Shown here: piece by piece, positions 7,050 through 14,772 of the stretch
Numbering within the stretch: the stretch's first letter is position 1
Layout of the letters: each line of letters opens with the position of its first letter
DNA from: Dyella kyungheensis
GTDB lineage: Bacteria > Pseudomonadota > Gammaproteobacteria > Xanthomonadales > Rhodanobacteraceae
Reading direction: 5' to 3'
Assembly: GCF_016905005.1 (NCBI RefSeq)
Contig: NZ_JADIKC010000002.1
Span: 62,001 to 126,000 of the forward strand
Length of the DNA: 64,000 bases
The notes under the pieces: model-generated
What the model saw: only the letters and a program-made list of their open reading frames with translations
What the model was told of the DNA's origin: nothing
The model's database searches: none
Translations under genes and position numbers: made by a program

Positions 7050-8035
7050 GCCGGTATTTGCTTGCGCTCGATCAGCTCGCAGAGCCACTCGTGAAGTTTT
7101 TGCCAAAGGTCGTCTTCTTTAACCAAGCCACCCTCCGCAAGCACATCTACTATGACGGTTTTATGTATCTTTATCTCATCACCTTTTACGGTGCCCACGC
7201 CCTGAACTTCCATGGCAATGTCGTCAGGTGACATATGCCTTGCGGCTGTTGCTAGTGCGTCGAGCATCTTGTGAGTGTCGTCACTCACGGTGCGCTTGCC
7301 CTTTACGCGGATCGTGACTTGGACAAAGACATTATCTGAGTCCAGTGCTTCGGTAAGGTTGATCTTGTCAAAAATGTCGGCGCCAAAAAGACCACGGAGG
7401 GTATCGAAGCCCTCGCCGCTGGCTTCATACTGCAAGACATGATCCTTGCCGCTTTTCTCAGCGACTGCGACTGGCTTCAACGGTGTCCCAACGGTCACGC
7501 CTCGAAGCTTCTTCTGAGCGACTTTTCGCATGACTGCTGTGCTTGGCTGATCCGCCACAGTCACAATGACGTCGTTAGCTAGCACTTGGGACGTCTCGAT
7601 GAGGAGCCAGTTCAAATATGCCTCAAACTCGCGCGATCCCAGAGACTTCGATTGGGCGAGGAGAACATGATTTCCATGAATGGCAAAAAAACCCATCCCA
7701 TCAACGAACTCCTTCCTTACGGCAGATGACTGGGTCGCCACTATCGAAGTCAGGTCAAATTCCTTCACCCCTTTACTTATAGTGACAACGGGTTGCTGTT
7801 GACCCGCTGTAAAGCTAATGAATTGACCTACCAGCATGTTCAATCGCTTTGCGTAGCGATTGATAACCATACTTTGCCCGCCATCGGTGGTTGGTGCCCG
7901 CAGCCTGTCTGTCGGGTCAGCGATCTTCGCTAAAGCGGTCGCCAAAACTGATTGAAGATCTTGCTGTCCAGCGCCCTTGCCATCACTTCCGAACCGAGCG
8001 CGTTTGTACCAAACGGTCTTTGTTGTGCGTGCCAT
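7046..8035 (-). CDS. Cytosolic protein of a two-gene unit, possibly RexA-like
   Basis: This 329-residue soluble protein has no TM segment or signal peptide. It overlaps the membrane gene by four bases (ATGA), which implies coupled translation. By eye its order of features parallels my memory of lambda RexA. There is a GMGFFAIHGNHVLLAQSK strand pair, a helix (REFEAYLNWLL), an RGVTVG segment, a helical GLFGADIFDKINL followed by a basic strand, and a C-terminal strand with VKGDEIKIHK. The opening segment (KTVWYKRARFG) is also basic. RexA is a DNA-binding sensor that triggers RexB. The identification is a hypothesis, and the family is otherwise unrecognised. Confidence 0.45.
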   Translation of the reverse strand: MARTTKTVWYKRARFGSDGKGAGQQDLQSVLATALAKIADPTDRLRAPTTDGGQSMVINRYAKRLNMLVGQFISFTAGQQQPVVTISKGVKEFDLTSIVATQSSAVRKEFVDGMGFFAIHGNHVLLAQSKSLGSREFEAYLNWLLIETSQVLANDVIVTVADQPSTAVMRKVAQKKLRGVTVGTPLKPVAVAEKSGKDHVLQYEASGEGFDTLRGLFGADIFDKINLTEALDSDNVFVQVTIRVKGKRTVSDDTHKMLDALATAARHMSPDDIAMEVQGVGTVKGDEIKIHKTVIVDVLAEGGLVKEDDLWQKLHEWLCELIERKQIPA

Positions 8036-8174
8036 TCAACATCCTCGTTCCATTAGATACGTGAGGGAGCACGCGCGATTTTGTCCTGCACTCCCCCCGG
8101 AGATTCTGGCCGAACATATCCCAATAGCCGCTCTGAATCACGTTAACCGCATCTTTCCCGCGCCACGCCTGCGC

Positions 8175-8759
8175 TCATGAGCTAGTACTGGTATCTGGTC
8201 CATGAACTCCTAGCGCCCTGTAGATCGTTGCAGGCCCGACGTTGAAGCGCTCAGCCAGCTGCGGAACAGAGAATTTCTCTTCTTCCCGTAGCGTCCTGAT
8301 CCGGCTGCATTGCTCAGGCGTCAGCGCTCGCTTCCGTCCAAAGGCCACGCCCTTCTGTTTGGCCTTGGCGATTCCGTCTGCCTGCCGCTCCGCTCGGATG
8401 TCATTCTCGAACTGGGCAAAGGCACCCAAGAGACTAAACATCAACCGACCTTCGGACGTCTTTGTATCGATGGCCTGATCCAAAACCTTTAGTGCCACCC
8501 CTTTCTTGTTAAGGAGCTCGGCAATCTTGGCTAGATCGAGCACCGATCGGGCCATACGGTCTAATTTCGTGATGACTAGGGTGTCCCCCTCGCGAAGAAA
8601 CACGAGGCATGCTTGAAGCTCTGGCCGGCTATCAGCCTGCTTTCCTGACCGCTTTTCGGCAAAGATCTTCGTGCAGCCGAATGCTTTCAGTTTGTCCTGT
8701 TGGATATCTAAGCTTTGCCCAAAGCTGCTGACTCGCGCGTACCCCACAACCTCGCTCAT
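8175..8759 (-). CDS. Serine recombinase of the resolvase/invertase family
   Basis: This 194-residue protein has the resolvase N-terminal domain. GYARVSSFGQSLDIQQDKL contains the catalytic Ser (YARVSS), followed by DTLVITKLDRMARS and LMFSLLGAFAQFENDI. A C-terminal HTH lies at about residues 150-185 (FSVPQLAERFNVGPATIYRAL). The length matches Tn3-type resolvases and DNA invertases. There is no transposase beside it, so it may resolve island dimers, invert a local segment, or be a remnant. Two palindromes at its start (8762-8801) are candidate binding sites. Confidence 0.9.
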   Translation of the reverse strand: MSEVVGYARVSSFGQSLDIQQDKLKAFGCTKIFAEKRSGKQADSRPELQACLVFLREGDTLVITKLDRMARSVLDLAKIAELLNKKGVALKVLDQAIDTKTSEGRLMFSLLGAFAQFENDIRAERQADGIAKAKQKGVAFGRKRALTPEQCSRIRTLREEEKFSVPQLAERFNVGPATIYRALGVHGPDTSTSS

Positions 8760-8761
8760 TT

Positions 8762-8801
8762 ATCAAATCTCCTTAGATGATTTGATGTTATCATTATGAT
8801 A
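8762..8801. promoter_or_regulatory. Paired palindromes upstream of the resolvase
   Basis: ATCAAATC (8762-8769) is mirrored by GATTTGAT (8779-8786), with the resolvase ribosome-binding site (AAGGAGA on the minus strand) in the loop. A second, near-perfect palindrome TATCAT-T-ATGATA follows at 8789-8801. These are AT-rich, unlike the surroundings. They lie between divergent genes. They could be a res-type recombination site, an autoregulatory operator, or part of both promoters. Confidence 0.45.
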
Positions 8802-8906
8802 TGAGTTTTGATAGGTCGTTGGTCGGCTCTCGGAAGGTATACATTTAGCAACGCCCGGCGCAGCTGGAGCGCCGGATCTCAAGGACAAGGACAGGGGAGA
8901 TTGCTA

Positions 8907-9593
8907 ATGGTTACTAAAAAGATTTTGTGTCTAGCCAACTCGAAGAAGATGGCCGGACGCTGCATCGCTGGTAGACAGATTGTGAACGGCACGGCGGGGC
9001 CATGGATTCGCCCTATCAGCGACCGTCCCACACAAGAAGTCTCAGAGTACGAACGGCAGTACGCCGATGGTACCGACCCTCGGGTACTGGACATCATTAA
9101 TGTGCCGTTAGTTGAGCATCAACCACACGCATGCCAGACCGAAAATTGGCTTCTAGAGCCGCACGAGTACTGGGAAAAAGTCGGGCAAGCGAGCTGGCTT
9201 GAGGCTGAAAATTTCGCTGAGAGCCCGAGGACTCTGTGGCACAACGGCGACCATACAGTTCATGGACTCAACGATAGGGTGGCTACAGCGCTTGCAGATG
9301 CGCTACCTCAATCGCTACATCTCATCCGCGTACCGGCTGTTGAGCTAAGGATTTTTGCGCCGGGTGCAAATCGCGGAGTTCCTAAGCGCAAGGTTCAGGC
9401 GAAGTTCGCTTACAACGGGGTCAACTACTGGATTTCGGTGACGGACCCGCATCTGGAAAGGCAGTACTTGGCACGAGAGAATGGTACTTACCCGCTTGGT
9501 GAGAGCTTGGTCTGCGTAAGTCTGGGAGAACCTTTCGAGGGACATCGCTACAAGCTAGCCGCCGCGATCATTCAAAGAGCACAGGTGCAGTGA
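8907..9593 (+). CDS. Dual OB-like domain protein, first gene of DUF488 operon
   Basis: The start chosen is ATG 8907 with AGGGGAGA just upstream; an open extension to 8808 has no such site. The 228-residue product begins MVTKKILCLANSKKMAGRCIAG and contains GPWIRPISDRP and a C-terminal WISVTDPHLER. This fits my recollection of the dual-OB (DuOB) family that is found next to DUF488 genes. OB folds bind nucleic acid or nucleotides. The stop overlaps the next start by four bases, so the three genes at 8907-10644 form one translationally coupled operon. The biochemical role is unknown. Confidence 0.6.
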   Translation: MVTKKILCLANSKKMAGRCIAGRQIVNGTAGPWIRPISDRPTQEVSEYERQYADGTDPRVLDIINVPLVEHQPHACQTENWLLEPHEYWEKVGQASWLEAENFAESPRTLWHNGDHTVHGLNDRVATALADALPQSLHLIRVPAVELRIFAPGANRGVPKRKVQAKFAYNGVNYWISVTDPHLERQYLARENGTYPLGESLVCVSLGEPFEGHRYKLAAAIIQRAQVQ

Positions 9594-10210
9594 TAAGTCA
9601 CGACTCAGGTCTAACGGTTTTAACCGTCGGCCACTCGAATCATCCAATAGAGCGATTCATCGCTCTGTTGAAGCGCAGCAGCGTCACCGCTATTGCAGAT
9701 GTACGCTCAAGCCCCTTTAGTAGACACAATCCTCAGTTCAATAAGGAACTTTTGTCTGCCGAGCTAGCTCGTGCCGGCATCGTCTACGTGTTCATGGGGA
9801 AAGAATTGGGCGCCCGATCGAACGATCCGTCATGTTACGAAGACGGCCGAGTTCAGTACTCGCGGCTAGCAAAGACCTCTCTTTTCAAATCCGGCATCGA
9901 TCGCGTAGTAGTCGGCGCAAAGAAGTATCGCATCGCGCTCATGTGCGCCGAAAAAGAGCCGCTGGATTGCCATCGCACATTGCTCGTGAGTCGAGCCCTT
10001 GAGGCACAATCGGTGTCGATCGTGCACATTTTGTCAAATGGGGGACTAGAAGCTCAAGATGCCACGACGTCTAGACTGCTGGATATGGTTGGATTACCGC
10101 AGGAAGATATGTTTAGAACTCGGACTCAATTGCTCGATGAGGCTTACAAATTGCGAGAACAGAAGGTGGCCTACGTCGATGCATCCCTAGCTGAGCAGGT
10201 GAACCCTTGA
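9590..10210 (+). CDS. DUF488 family protein, copy A
   Basis: The GTG start at 9590 overlaps the previous stop (GTGA). The 206-residue product has the DUF488 signature. VLTVGHSNHPIERFIALL is at the N-terminus, IADVRSSPFSRHNPQFN follows at about residues 36-52, then FMGKELGAR, then ALMCAEKEPLDCHR with a conserved Cys pair and His. The family has no settled biochemical function. Its conserved Cys/His/Arg residues suggest an enzyme, possibly acting on nucleotides or nucleic acid. Two different DUF488 proteins in one operon suggest a heteromer or sequential steps. Confidence 0.85.
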   Translation: MISHDSGLTVLTVGHSNHPIERFIALLKRSSVTAIADVRSSPFSRHNPQFNKELLSAELARAGIVYVFMGKELGARSNDPSCYEDGRVQYSRLAKTSLFKSGIDRVVVGAKKYRIALMCAEKEPLDCHRTLLVSRALEAQSVSIVHILSNGGLEAQDATTSRLLDMVGLPQEDMFRTRTQLLDEAYKLREQKVAYVDASLAEQVNP

Positions 10211-10644
10211 ATCTCTTTACAATCGGTTTCACCAAGAAAACCGCAGAATCATTCTTCGGCAAACTCAAGCGATCTGGTGCAAAGCGCGTTGTTGATGTGA
10301 GACTAAACAACGTGTCTCAACTGGCCGGCTTCGCGAAACGAAATGACTTGGAGTTCTTCCTCCGGGAAGTCTGTGATATTGGGTACGTACATCTCCCTGA
10401 GCTCGCGCCAACGCAGGACATCCTTGACGAGTACAAGAAGAATAAAGGCGACTGGATGGTATACGAGCGAAAATTTCTCGATCTCATGCGCAAGCGTGAG
10501 ATCGAGAAGCGCATACCTCCAGAGACTCTAGCCGATGGTTGTCTTCTCTGCAGCGAAGATAAGCCACATCACTGCCATCGGAGGCTTGTTGCCGAGTACC
10601 TAAAGGAGCACTGGGGAACCATTGATATCAAACATCTTGTTTGA
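10207..10644 (+). CDS. DUF488 family protein, copy B
   Basis: A TTG start at 10207 overlaps the previous stop (TTGA). It is chosen because the conserved NLFTIGFTKKTAESFF start of the family begins there. The 145-residue product keeps VVDVRLNN, GYVHLPELAPT and CLLCSEDKPHHCHRRL. The last is the same C-x-E-x2-P-x2-CHR pattern as copy A. It is shorter than copy A and diverged from it, so this is not a recent duplication. The weak TTG start without its own strong ribosome-binding site implies dependence on translation of copy A. Confidence 0.85.
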   Translation: MNLFTIGFTKKTAESFFGKLKRSGAKRVVDVRLNNVSQLAGFAKRNDLEFFLREVCDIGYVHLPELAPTQDILDEYKKNKGDWMVYERKFLDLMRKREIEKRIPPETLADGCLLCSEDKPHHCHRRLVAEYLKEHWGTIDIKHLV

Positions 10645-10669
10645 CAGTCAGCTCGGACGCACCTGAATT

Positions 10670-11767
10670 TTAATCAGCCCGAGCGTGAAGCCTAACGACA
10701 TTGTTCGCAGGCATGGGTTCTTCAGTCATCAGAAGGTTGCCAAGCAATGCCGGAAACACCCGCATTTCACGAGCTACCGCAGAGACCGGAATCCCGTAGT
10801 GTTCCTTCATCACTTTCAGACCTTCCGACACAATTTCAGGATCATCTGGCGGTACCAGATGATCTTCTAATTCCTGCAGTGCTTCACCATGACGCTTGAG
10901 CCCAATGTAACCTGCTCTTGCCTGATCTTCTGACAAGATGCCCAACTGCCGCCCCCGATAGATGATCGCGGCTTTCGAAACCCCCCAACGCAACTTAAGC
11001 GTGGAAAGGCCTTGCCAATTGAGCCTACTGCCGCGAGTAGCGAGTTTGCACTCATTCGCAAACGTCGTGCGCGGCATCAAGAGTGCGCTCGCAAATCGGT
11101 TCGCTTGCGTCTCGGTAAGCCGATCTCCAGTCAGGAGACCAACGTGCAAAGCAAAGTGCCCAAGCTCGTGTGCTATGCCAAATCGCTGACGACAACCAGA
11201 ACGCCCACAGTCGTTCAATGCAATTAGTGGGCGCTTAGTAGCAAACGATATTGCATCAATTTCTGAAGCTAGGCCTTGGACTCGCATTACTACCGCACCC
11301 GCATTTTCTGCTATGCGGGTAAGGCTACTTAGAGGGCCACGCCCTAGACCAAGCGAGTCTCGAAAACTCTCTGCCGCACGTTCAATCGCCTCTACAGAGT
11401 CCGGCTCATACGAACCCACCGAATAGCTCGGAAGGTCCAAGTGCGCGTCAAGCACACCAACGAGACGTTTCAGCATCTCACCGCGCGCGCGAGCGCTCTG
11501 CCGCAGCGCAGCCTTTGTGGTCAACTGGCTTCGAAAGTGGCACTGCTCTTCAGTAATAGGGTTTGCGTCAATCTGACCAAAGAAGTCAGGTAGCACCTGC
11601 AAGCGATCTGAGAGGCCGCTCAGTAAGCTGTCGGATACAGCCTCCCCTCCGGTCTCTAACCGGCTCAAAAACTGTTTCGATACTCCGACGTCCTCGCCGA
11701 GATCCGAAAGAGATAAATTGTGATACAGGCGAATGAGACGAAGGTTGCTGCCGATAAACTGTGTCAT
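10670..11767 (-). CDS. XRE HTH fused to ImmA/IrrE metallopeptidase
   Basis: The protein is 365 residues. An N-terminal Cro/CI HTH (about 8-62, LRLIRLYHNLSLSDLGEDVG) is followed by an ImmA/IrrE-type zinc peptidase domain. That domain has the H-E-x2-H motif in FGIAHELGHFALH (about residue 201) and a later TQANRFASALLMP helix carrying the expected region of the third ligand. In ICEBs1, ImmA cleaves a separate repressor. Here repressor and protease are one chain, as in many island regulators. The start overlaps the stop of the upstream gene (ATGA), placing it in the integrase operon. It probably controls the island or a stress response. Confidence 0.88.
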   Translation of the reverse strand: MTQFIGSNLRLIRLYHNLSLSDLGEDVGVSKQFLSRLETGGEAVSDSLLSGLSDRLQVLPDFFGQIDANPITEEQCHFRSQLTTKAALRQSARARGEMLKRLVGVLDAHLDLPSYSVGSYEPDSVEAIERAAESFRDSLGLGRGPLSSLTRIAENAGAVVMRVQGLASEIDAISFATKRPLIALNDCGRSGCRQRFGIAHELGHFALHVGLLTGDRLTETQANRFASALLMPRTTFANECKLATRGSRLNWQGLSTLKLRWGVSKAAIIYRGRQLGILSEDQARAGYIGLKRHGEALQELEDHLVPPDDPEIVSEGLKVMKEHYGIPVSAVAREMRVFPALLGNLLMTEEPMPANNVVRLHARAD

Positions 11768-12522
11768 TGCTCTGGATTTGTATCGCCACTAGCTGCTTCT
11801 GGCGTCTCTGTGACGGCGGGCGTATCGGGACGCTTTGGTGTCACCTGCGGCTTGCCAACTTCGACGGAGTCGGATTCCGGCACACCTGTCGCGTACAGCA
11901 CGCGAGTAGAGTCGGAAACCCATTTACACACTAGATCACCAGTGACACTGAAACCGAGAAACTCGACACGTGGCTCACCGATCCCATCAAAGCCCCGGTC
12001 AACCACGAAACAAAAACGTCCGGGAGTTCCTTCTTCGACAAACTCTAGAAAGCTGCTCTGATACGGATTGGTCAGCAGAACTGCACCTTTGCTCGGATTC
12101 GCCGGATCATCGTTACTGAAACGACACGGCACGCCTCCAATGGTGAACACCAAAGCAAAGGTTGAATTTTCGAGGCCCAACCAAGGGTGATCGCCCGAGA
12201 CAGCCTCTTGAATGATCCTATTACGCTGACGATCGAAGGTCGTGCATCCACGGCCATAACTGCTGTCGGTAGCACGCGTTAAGTCGTCTTGCGTGTTGTA
12301 GAGCTCCTCGAGTAGCCAATTCGCTATCATTTGCAGGCGATCTGAAGAAAGCTTGACGTTGAACGAAGACGGCAGCGGGAAGCTCATACTGTGCAATTCC
12401 TTTGATTCGTCAACCCAATGTTCGTGCATTTCTTTCAGATCGTCAACTAGCCACCTTGGCCCAACTGTGAGGGGCGGATACGGCAATGGCAGCTCACAAT
12501 CACGAGCGCGCCTACTGGGCAC
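11764..12522 (-). CDS. Unknown protein between integrase and XRE-ImmA
   Basis: The likely start is GTG at 12522, which shares one base with the integrase stop (TAGTG), giving 252 residues. The next Met, at 12429, is the alternative. The open frame extends further upstream but only as an antiphase overlap of the integrase. The protein is soluble, with a helix-rich first half (SSDRLQMIANWLLEELYN) and beta-rich later segments (GRFCFVVDRGFDG). The tail is rich in Pro, Thr and Glu. I do not recognise the family. Its position between int and an XRE-ImmA protein suggests a role in the same control unit. Confidence 0.6.
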   Translation of the reverse strand: MPSRRARDCELPLPYPPLTVGPRWLVDDLKEMHEHWVDESKELHSMSFPLPSSFNVKLSSDRLQMIANWLLEELYNTQDDLTRATDSSYGRGCTTFDRQRNRIIQEAVSGDHPWLGLENSTFALVFTIGGVPCRFSNDDPANPSKGAVLLTNPYQSSFLEFVEEGTPGRFCFVVDRGFDGIGEPRVEFLGFSVTGDLVCKWVSDSTRVLYATGVPESDSVEVGKPQVTPKRPDTPAVTETPEAASGDTNPEQ

Positions 12523-13766
12523 TAACCAGCGCTGCTCTTGAGCGCAACCGCTTGGCCTCCAACACGCAATGCATCTAGGTAGTCTGCCCATGCCTGCATG
12601 ATCTGACGGCGCTCGGCGAGATGCTGTGCCTTGTTGTAGACACCGACTACACCCTGCTCCTTGTGGGACAACTGTCGCTCCAAGGCCTCGGCGCCCCACC
12701 CCTGTTCGGCCAGTAGCGTGCGCGCCATATGGCGAAAACCATGGCCTGTAATGATGCCTTTGTAACCTATCCGTGACAGTGCAGCGTTGATGGCACCGTC
12801 AGACATGTGGCGTCGCGGATCGCGTGCGCCCGGAAACAGGTAGCGTCCATGCCCGGTAAGCAGCCGCAACTCGTGCAGAATGGCGATGGCCTGCGCAGAT
12901 AGCGGAATGATGTGGGGCGGAGTGGCCGGGTTTTCCTTTGCTGCCTTTTTCAATTTCCGGATTGCTGGAGGCACCTTATAGGTCGGATGCTCGCCATCCA
13001 GATCGAAATGCGACCACTCGGCCATACGTATCTCGCCCGGACGGCAAAACCAAAGCGGTGCTAGCTTGAAAGCGCACCTTACCGAAAAGGTCCCAGTAAA
13101 GCCCTCCATCGCACGCATCAGCTCCCCTACCTCTGACGGGTCGGTAATCGTAGGGTGGTTCTTAGGGTTACGCGCGGGCAGCGTGTCGCGCAGGTCAGCT
13201 GCGGGATCGCGCTCAGCTCGTTCAGTTGCGACGGCAAATCGAAATACACGACTGAGCTGGTGGCGTAGACGATGCGCCTGCTCGATATGGCCTTGGCTAA
13301 CCTGATGCGTGAGCAGTGGTCGGATGTCGCTCACCCCCAGCTGAGCAATAGGCTTACCCCCAATCCGCGGAAAGGCATGATTCTGCAGCCGGTCACGCTC
13401 CTTCTCGAACTGTTTACTCGTCCACTCAGGCTGCTTCACCGCAAGCCACTCGCGGGCGATGACCTCAAAACTGTTCGCTGCCCGGTCCGCTCCAGCAGCC
13501 TTGGATGCCTTTCGTTGCTCACCGGGGTCAGCACCCGCAGCCAGCAGCTTGCGCGCCTCGTCACGCTTCCCTCGCGCGTCCGTCAAGCTGGTATCGGGAT
13601 AGGTACCCAATGACAACAGCTTTTCTTTACCTTGGATGCGGTACTTAAGTCGCCACCATTTCGAGCCGCTCGGATTGATCAGTACAAACAATCCGCCACC
13701 ATCCGCCAACTTGTATGGCTTCTCTTTCGGCTTGGCTTTACGTATGGCTACATCGGTGAGCGGCAT
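12522..13766 (-). CDS. P4-type tyrosine integrase
   Basis: The start chosen is ATG 13766 (MPLTDVAIRKAKPKEKPYKL), the typical beginning of DUF4102 integrases; four further upstream codons are probably untranslated. The 414-residue product has an N-terminal arm-binding domain, a core-binding domain (about 100-180), and a catalytic domain. In the catalytic domain I see R in CRPGEIRMAEW, H-x2-R in HGFRHMARTLL, H in LSHKEQ, and the nucleophile Tyr in GVYNKAQHLAERR. It is encoded beside tRNA-Met, whose 3' end is its probable attachment site. Its stop overlaps the following gene. Confidence 0.95.
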   Translation of the reverse strand: MPLTDVAIRKAKPKEKPYKLADGGGLFVLINPSGSKWWRLKYRIQGKEKLLSLGTYPDTSLTDARGKRDEARKLLAAGADPGEQRKASKAAGADRAANSFEVIAREWLAVKQPEWTSKQFEKERDRLQNHAFPRIGGKPIAQLGVSDIRPLLTHQVSQGHIEQAHRLRHQLSRVFRFAVATERAERDPAADLRDTLPARNPKNHPTITDPSEVGELMRAMEGFTGTFSVRCAFKLAPLWFCRPGEIRMAEWSHFDLDGEHPTYKVPPAIRKLKKAAKENPATPPHIIPLSAQAIAILHELRLLTGHGRYLFPGARDPRRHMSDGAINAALSRIGYKGIITGHGFRHMARTLLAEQGWGAEALERQLSHKEQGVVGVYNKAQHLAERRQIMQAWADYLDALRVGGQAVALKSSAG

Positions 13767-13767
13767 T

Positions 13768-13816
13768 GGGGGTAACACCCTATGGGGGTAGGTCAGTTAC
13801 CCCCGAAGTTACCCCC
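13768..13816 (+). repeat. Right arm-type repeats, GTTACCCCC cluster
   Basis: An inverted GGGGGTAAC lies at 13768-13776, overlapping the integrase start. Two direct GTTACCCCC copies with spacer GAA occupy 13796-13816. The direct pair matches the pair at 3163-3183. The inverted copy over the integrase start could also allow autoregulation. Binding is inferred only. Confidence 0.5.
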
Positions 13817-13928
13817 ACCCACACCCGGATTTCCATAGATCTTGCTGGACTTGAATGGACGCAGAAATGCCCAGACCCCTTATAAGCACTGGGCTCACTG
13901 GACTTCACTGGACAGGGATGGACGGGAA

Positions 13929-13951
13929 CATGGTGGCTATGGGTGGACTCG
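13929..13951 (+). repeat. Right attachment core within tRNA-Met 3' end
   Basis: This 23-base segment contains the CCA end, the acceptor 3' strand and part of the T arm of tRNA-Met. It is repeated at 3087-3108 with one base deleted. This matches the usual integration of P4-type integrases into a tRNA 3' end, which keeps the tRNA intact. Confidence 0.7.
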
Positions 13952-14007
13952 AACCACCGACCCCAGCATTATGAGTGCTGTGCTCTAACCGGCTGAGCTA
14001 CATAGCC
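13931..14007 (-). tRNA. tRNA-Met (CAT), elongator type
   Basis: The reverse strand folds as a full 77-nt tRNA with encoded CCA. The acceptor stem is GGCTATG/CATAGCC, the D arm has AGCTCAGCCGGTTAGAGC, and the anticodon stem is CAGCA/TGCTG. The loop is CTCATAA (anticodon CAT), and the T loop is GTTCGAGTCC. The paired first acceptor base and the overall match to E. coli elongator tRNA-Met argue against an initiator. Its 3' end is the island attachment site. Confidence 0.95.
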
Positions 14008-14190
14008 TTGGGTGCCGCCTGCCAAGTGCGTCGACGTGATGTCGATCAGGCAGGGCCCGGTAGTTTAGTGGGCGCCGCCCTTCGGTTCAAGGCCCCCGGT
14101 TGCCCCGCCTTCCTGCGCTGTGCTTGAATCGACCACGAGCCGCGGTGGTTCTTCGTTGTCCGCCGTACCCGCCCGGCTTCAGGAGGCAAC

Positions 14191-14748
14191 ATGATCGATA
14201 TCGATGGCTATCGTCCGAATGTAGGCATCGTTCTGCTCAATGCAGACGGCCGCCTGTTCTGGGCGCGCCGCGTCAATCGTGATGGCTGGCAGTTCCCCCA
14301 GGGCGGCATGCGCAGCGACGAGACACCGCTGGAAGCGATGTACCGCGAGCTGGAAGAGGAAACCGGCCTGGCCGCCCACCATGTGGAAGTGATCGGGGTG
14401 ACCCGTGGCTGGCTGCGCTACCGCCTGCCCAGCCGTTATGTACGCCACCACCAGCACCCGACCTGCATCGGCCAGAAACAGGTGTGGTTCCTGCTGCGCC
14501 TGGTGGGAAGCGAGGAAGCGCTCCGGCTGGATGCCTGCGAGAAGCCGGAATTCGACCACTGGCGCTGGGTGGACTTCTGGTACCCGGCCGCCCATGTGGT
14601 CAACTTCAAGCGACAGGTCTACGAGCGCGCCCTGCGCCATTTCGCGCCGCTGGTGGAGGCGTTGCTGAGCGTGCAGCTGGGCGATCTGCCGCACCGCGAG
14701 GGCCCTGGCACAGGCGACACCCCGCGCAAGGGCGCGGCCACGGCCTGA
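14191..14748 (+). CDS. rppH: RNA pyrophosphohydrolase RppH
   Basis: This 185-residue Nudix hydrolase begins [17 protein letters not shown] and contains WQFPQGGM. Its Nudix box is [20 protein letters not shown], with the catalytic R-E-x2-E-E. It removes pyrophosphate from 5'-triphosphorylated mRNA and so starts RNase E-dependent decay. The C-terminal 25 residues are poorly conserved. GGAGGC lies directly upstream of the start. It is the first core gene beyond the island. Confidence 0.95.
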   Translation: MIDIDGYRPNVGIVLLNADGRLFWARRVNRDGWQFPQGGMRSDETPLEAMYRELEEETGLAAHHVEVIGVTRGWLRYRLPSRYVRHHQHPTCIGQKQVWFLLRLVGSEEALRLDACEKPEFDHWRWVDFWYPAAHVVNFKRQVYERALRHFAPLVEALLSVQLGDLPHREGPGTGDTPRKGAATA

Positions 14749-14772
14749 CAAGCGCCGGACGATCGCCGACAT

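Larger units (their letters stand above)
3087..13951. mobile_element. Integrative island at the 3' end of tRNA-Met
   Basis: The island is bounded on the right by the tRNA-Met 3' end (core 13929-13951) and on the left by a near-copy of that core (3087-3108). The integrase gene lies next to the tRNA, as in P4-type islands. Paired GTTACCCCC motifs lie inside both ends in the same orientation. Contents are AlpA-like, HUH Rep-like, XRE, ImmA/IrrE, resolvase and several unknown genes. Base composition is visibly more AT-rich than the flanking core genes. No structural phage genes and no conjugation genes are present, so it is not a complete phage or ICE. An outer boundary at 1208 is possible. Confidence 0.75.

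Noticed and set aside
11764-12699. Full 311-codon form of the gene between integrase and XRE-ImmA
   Set aside because: The first about 59 codons overlap the integrase coding end in another frame. The GTG at 12522 next to the integrase stop is a better start.
3087-13951. Island considered as a complete prophage or ICE
   Set aside because: No capsid, tail, terminase, lysis, relaxase-with-T4SS or coupling protein genes are present.
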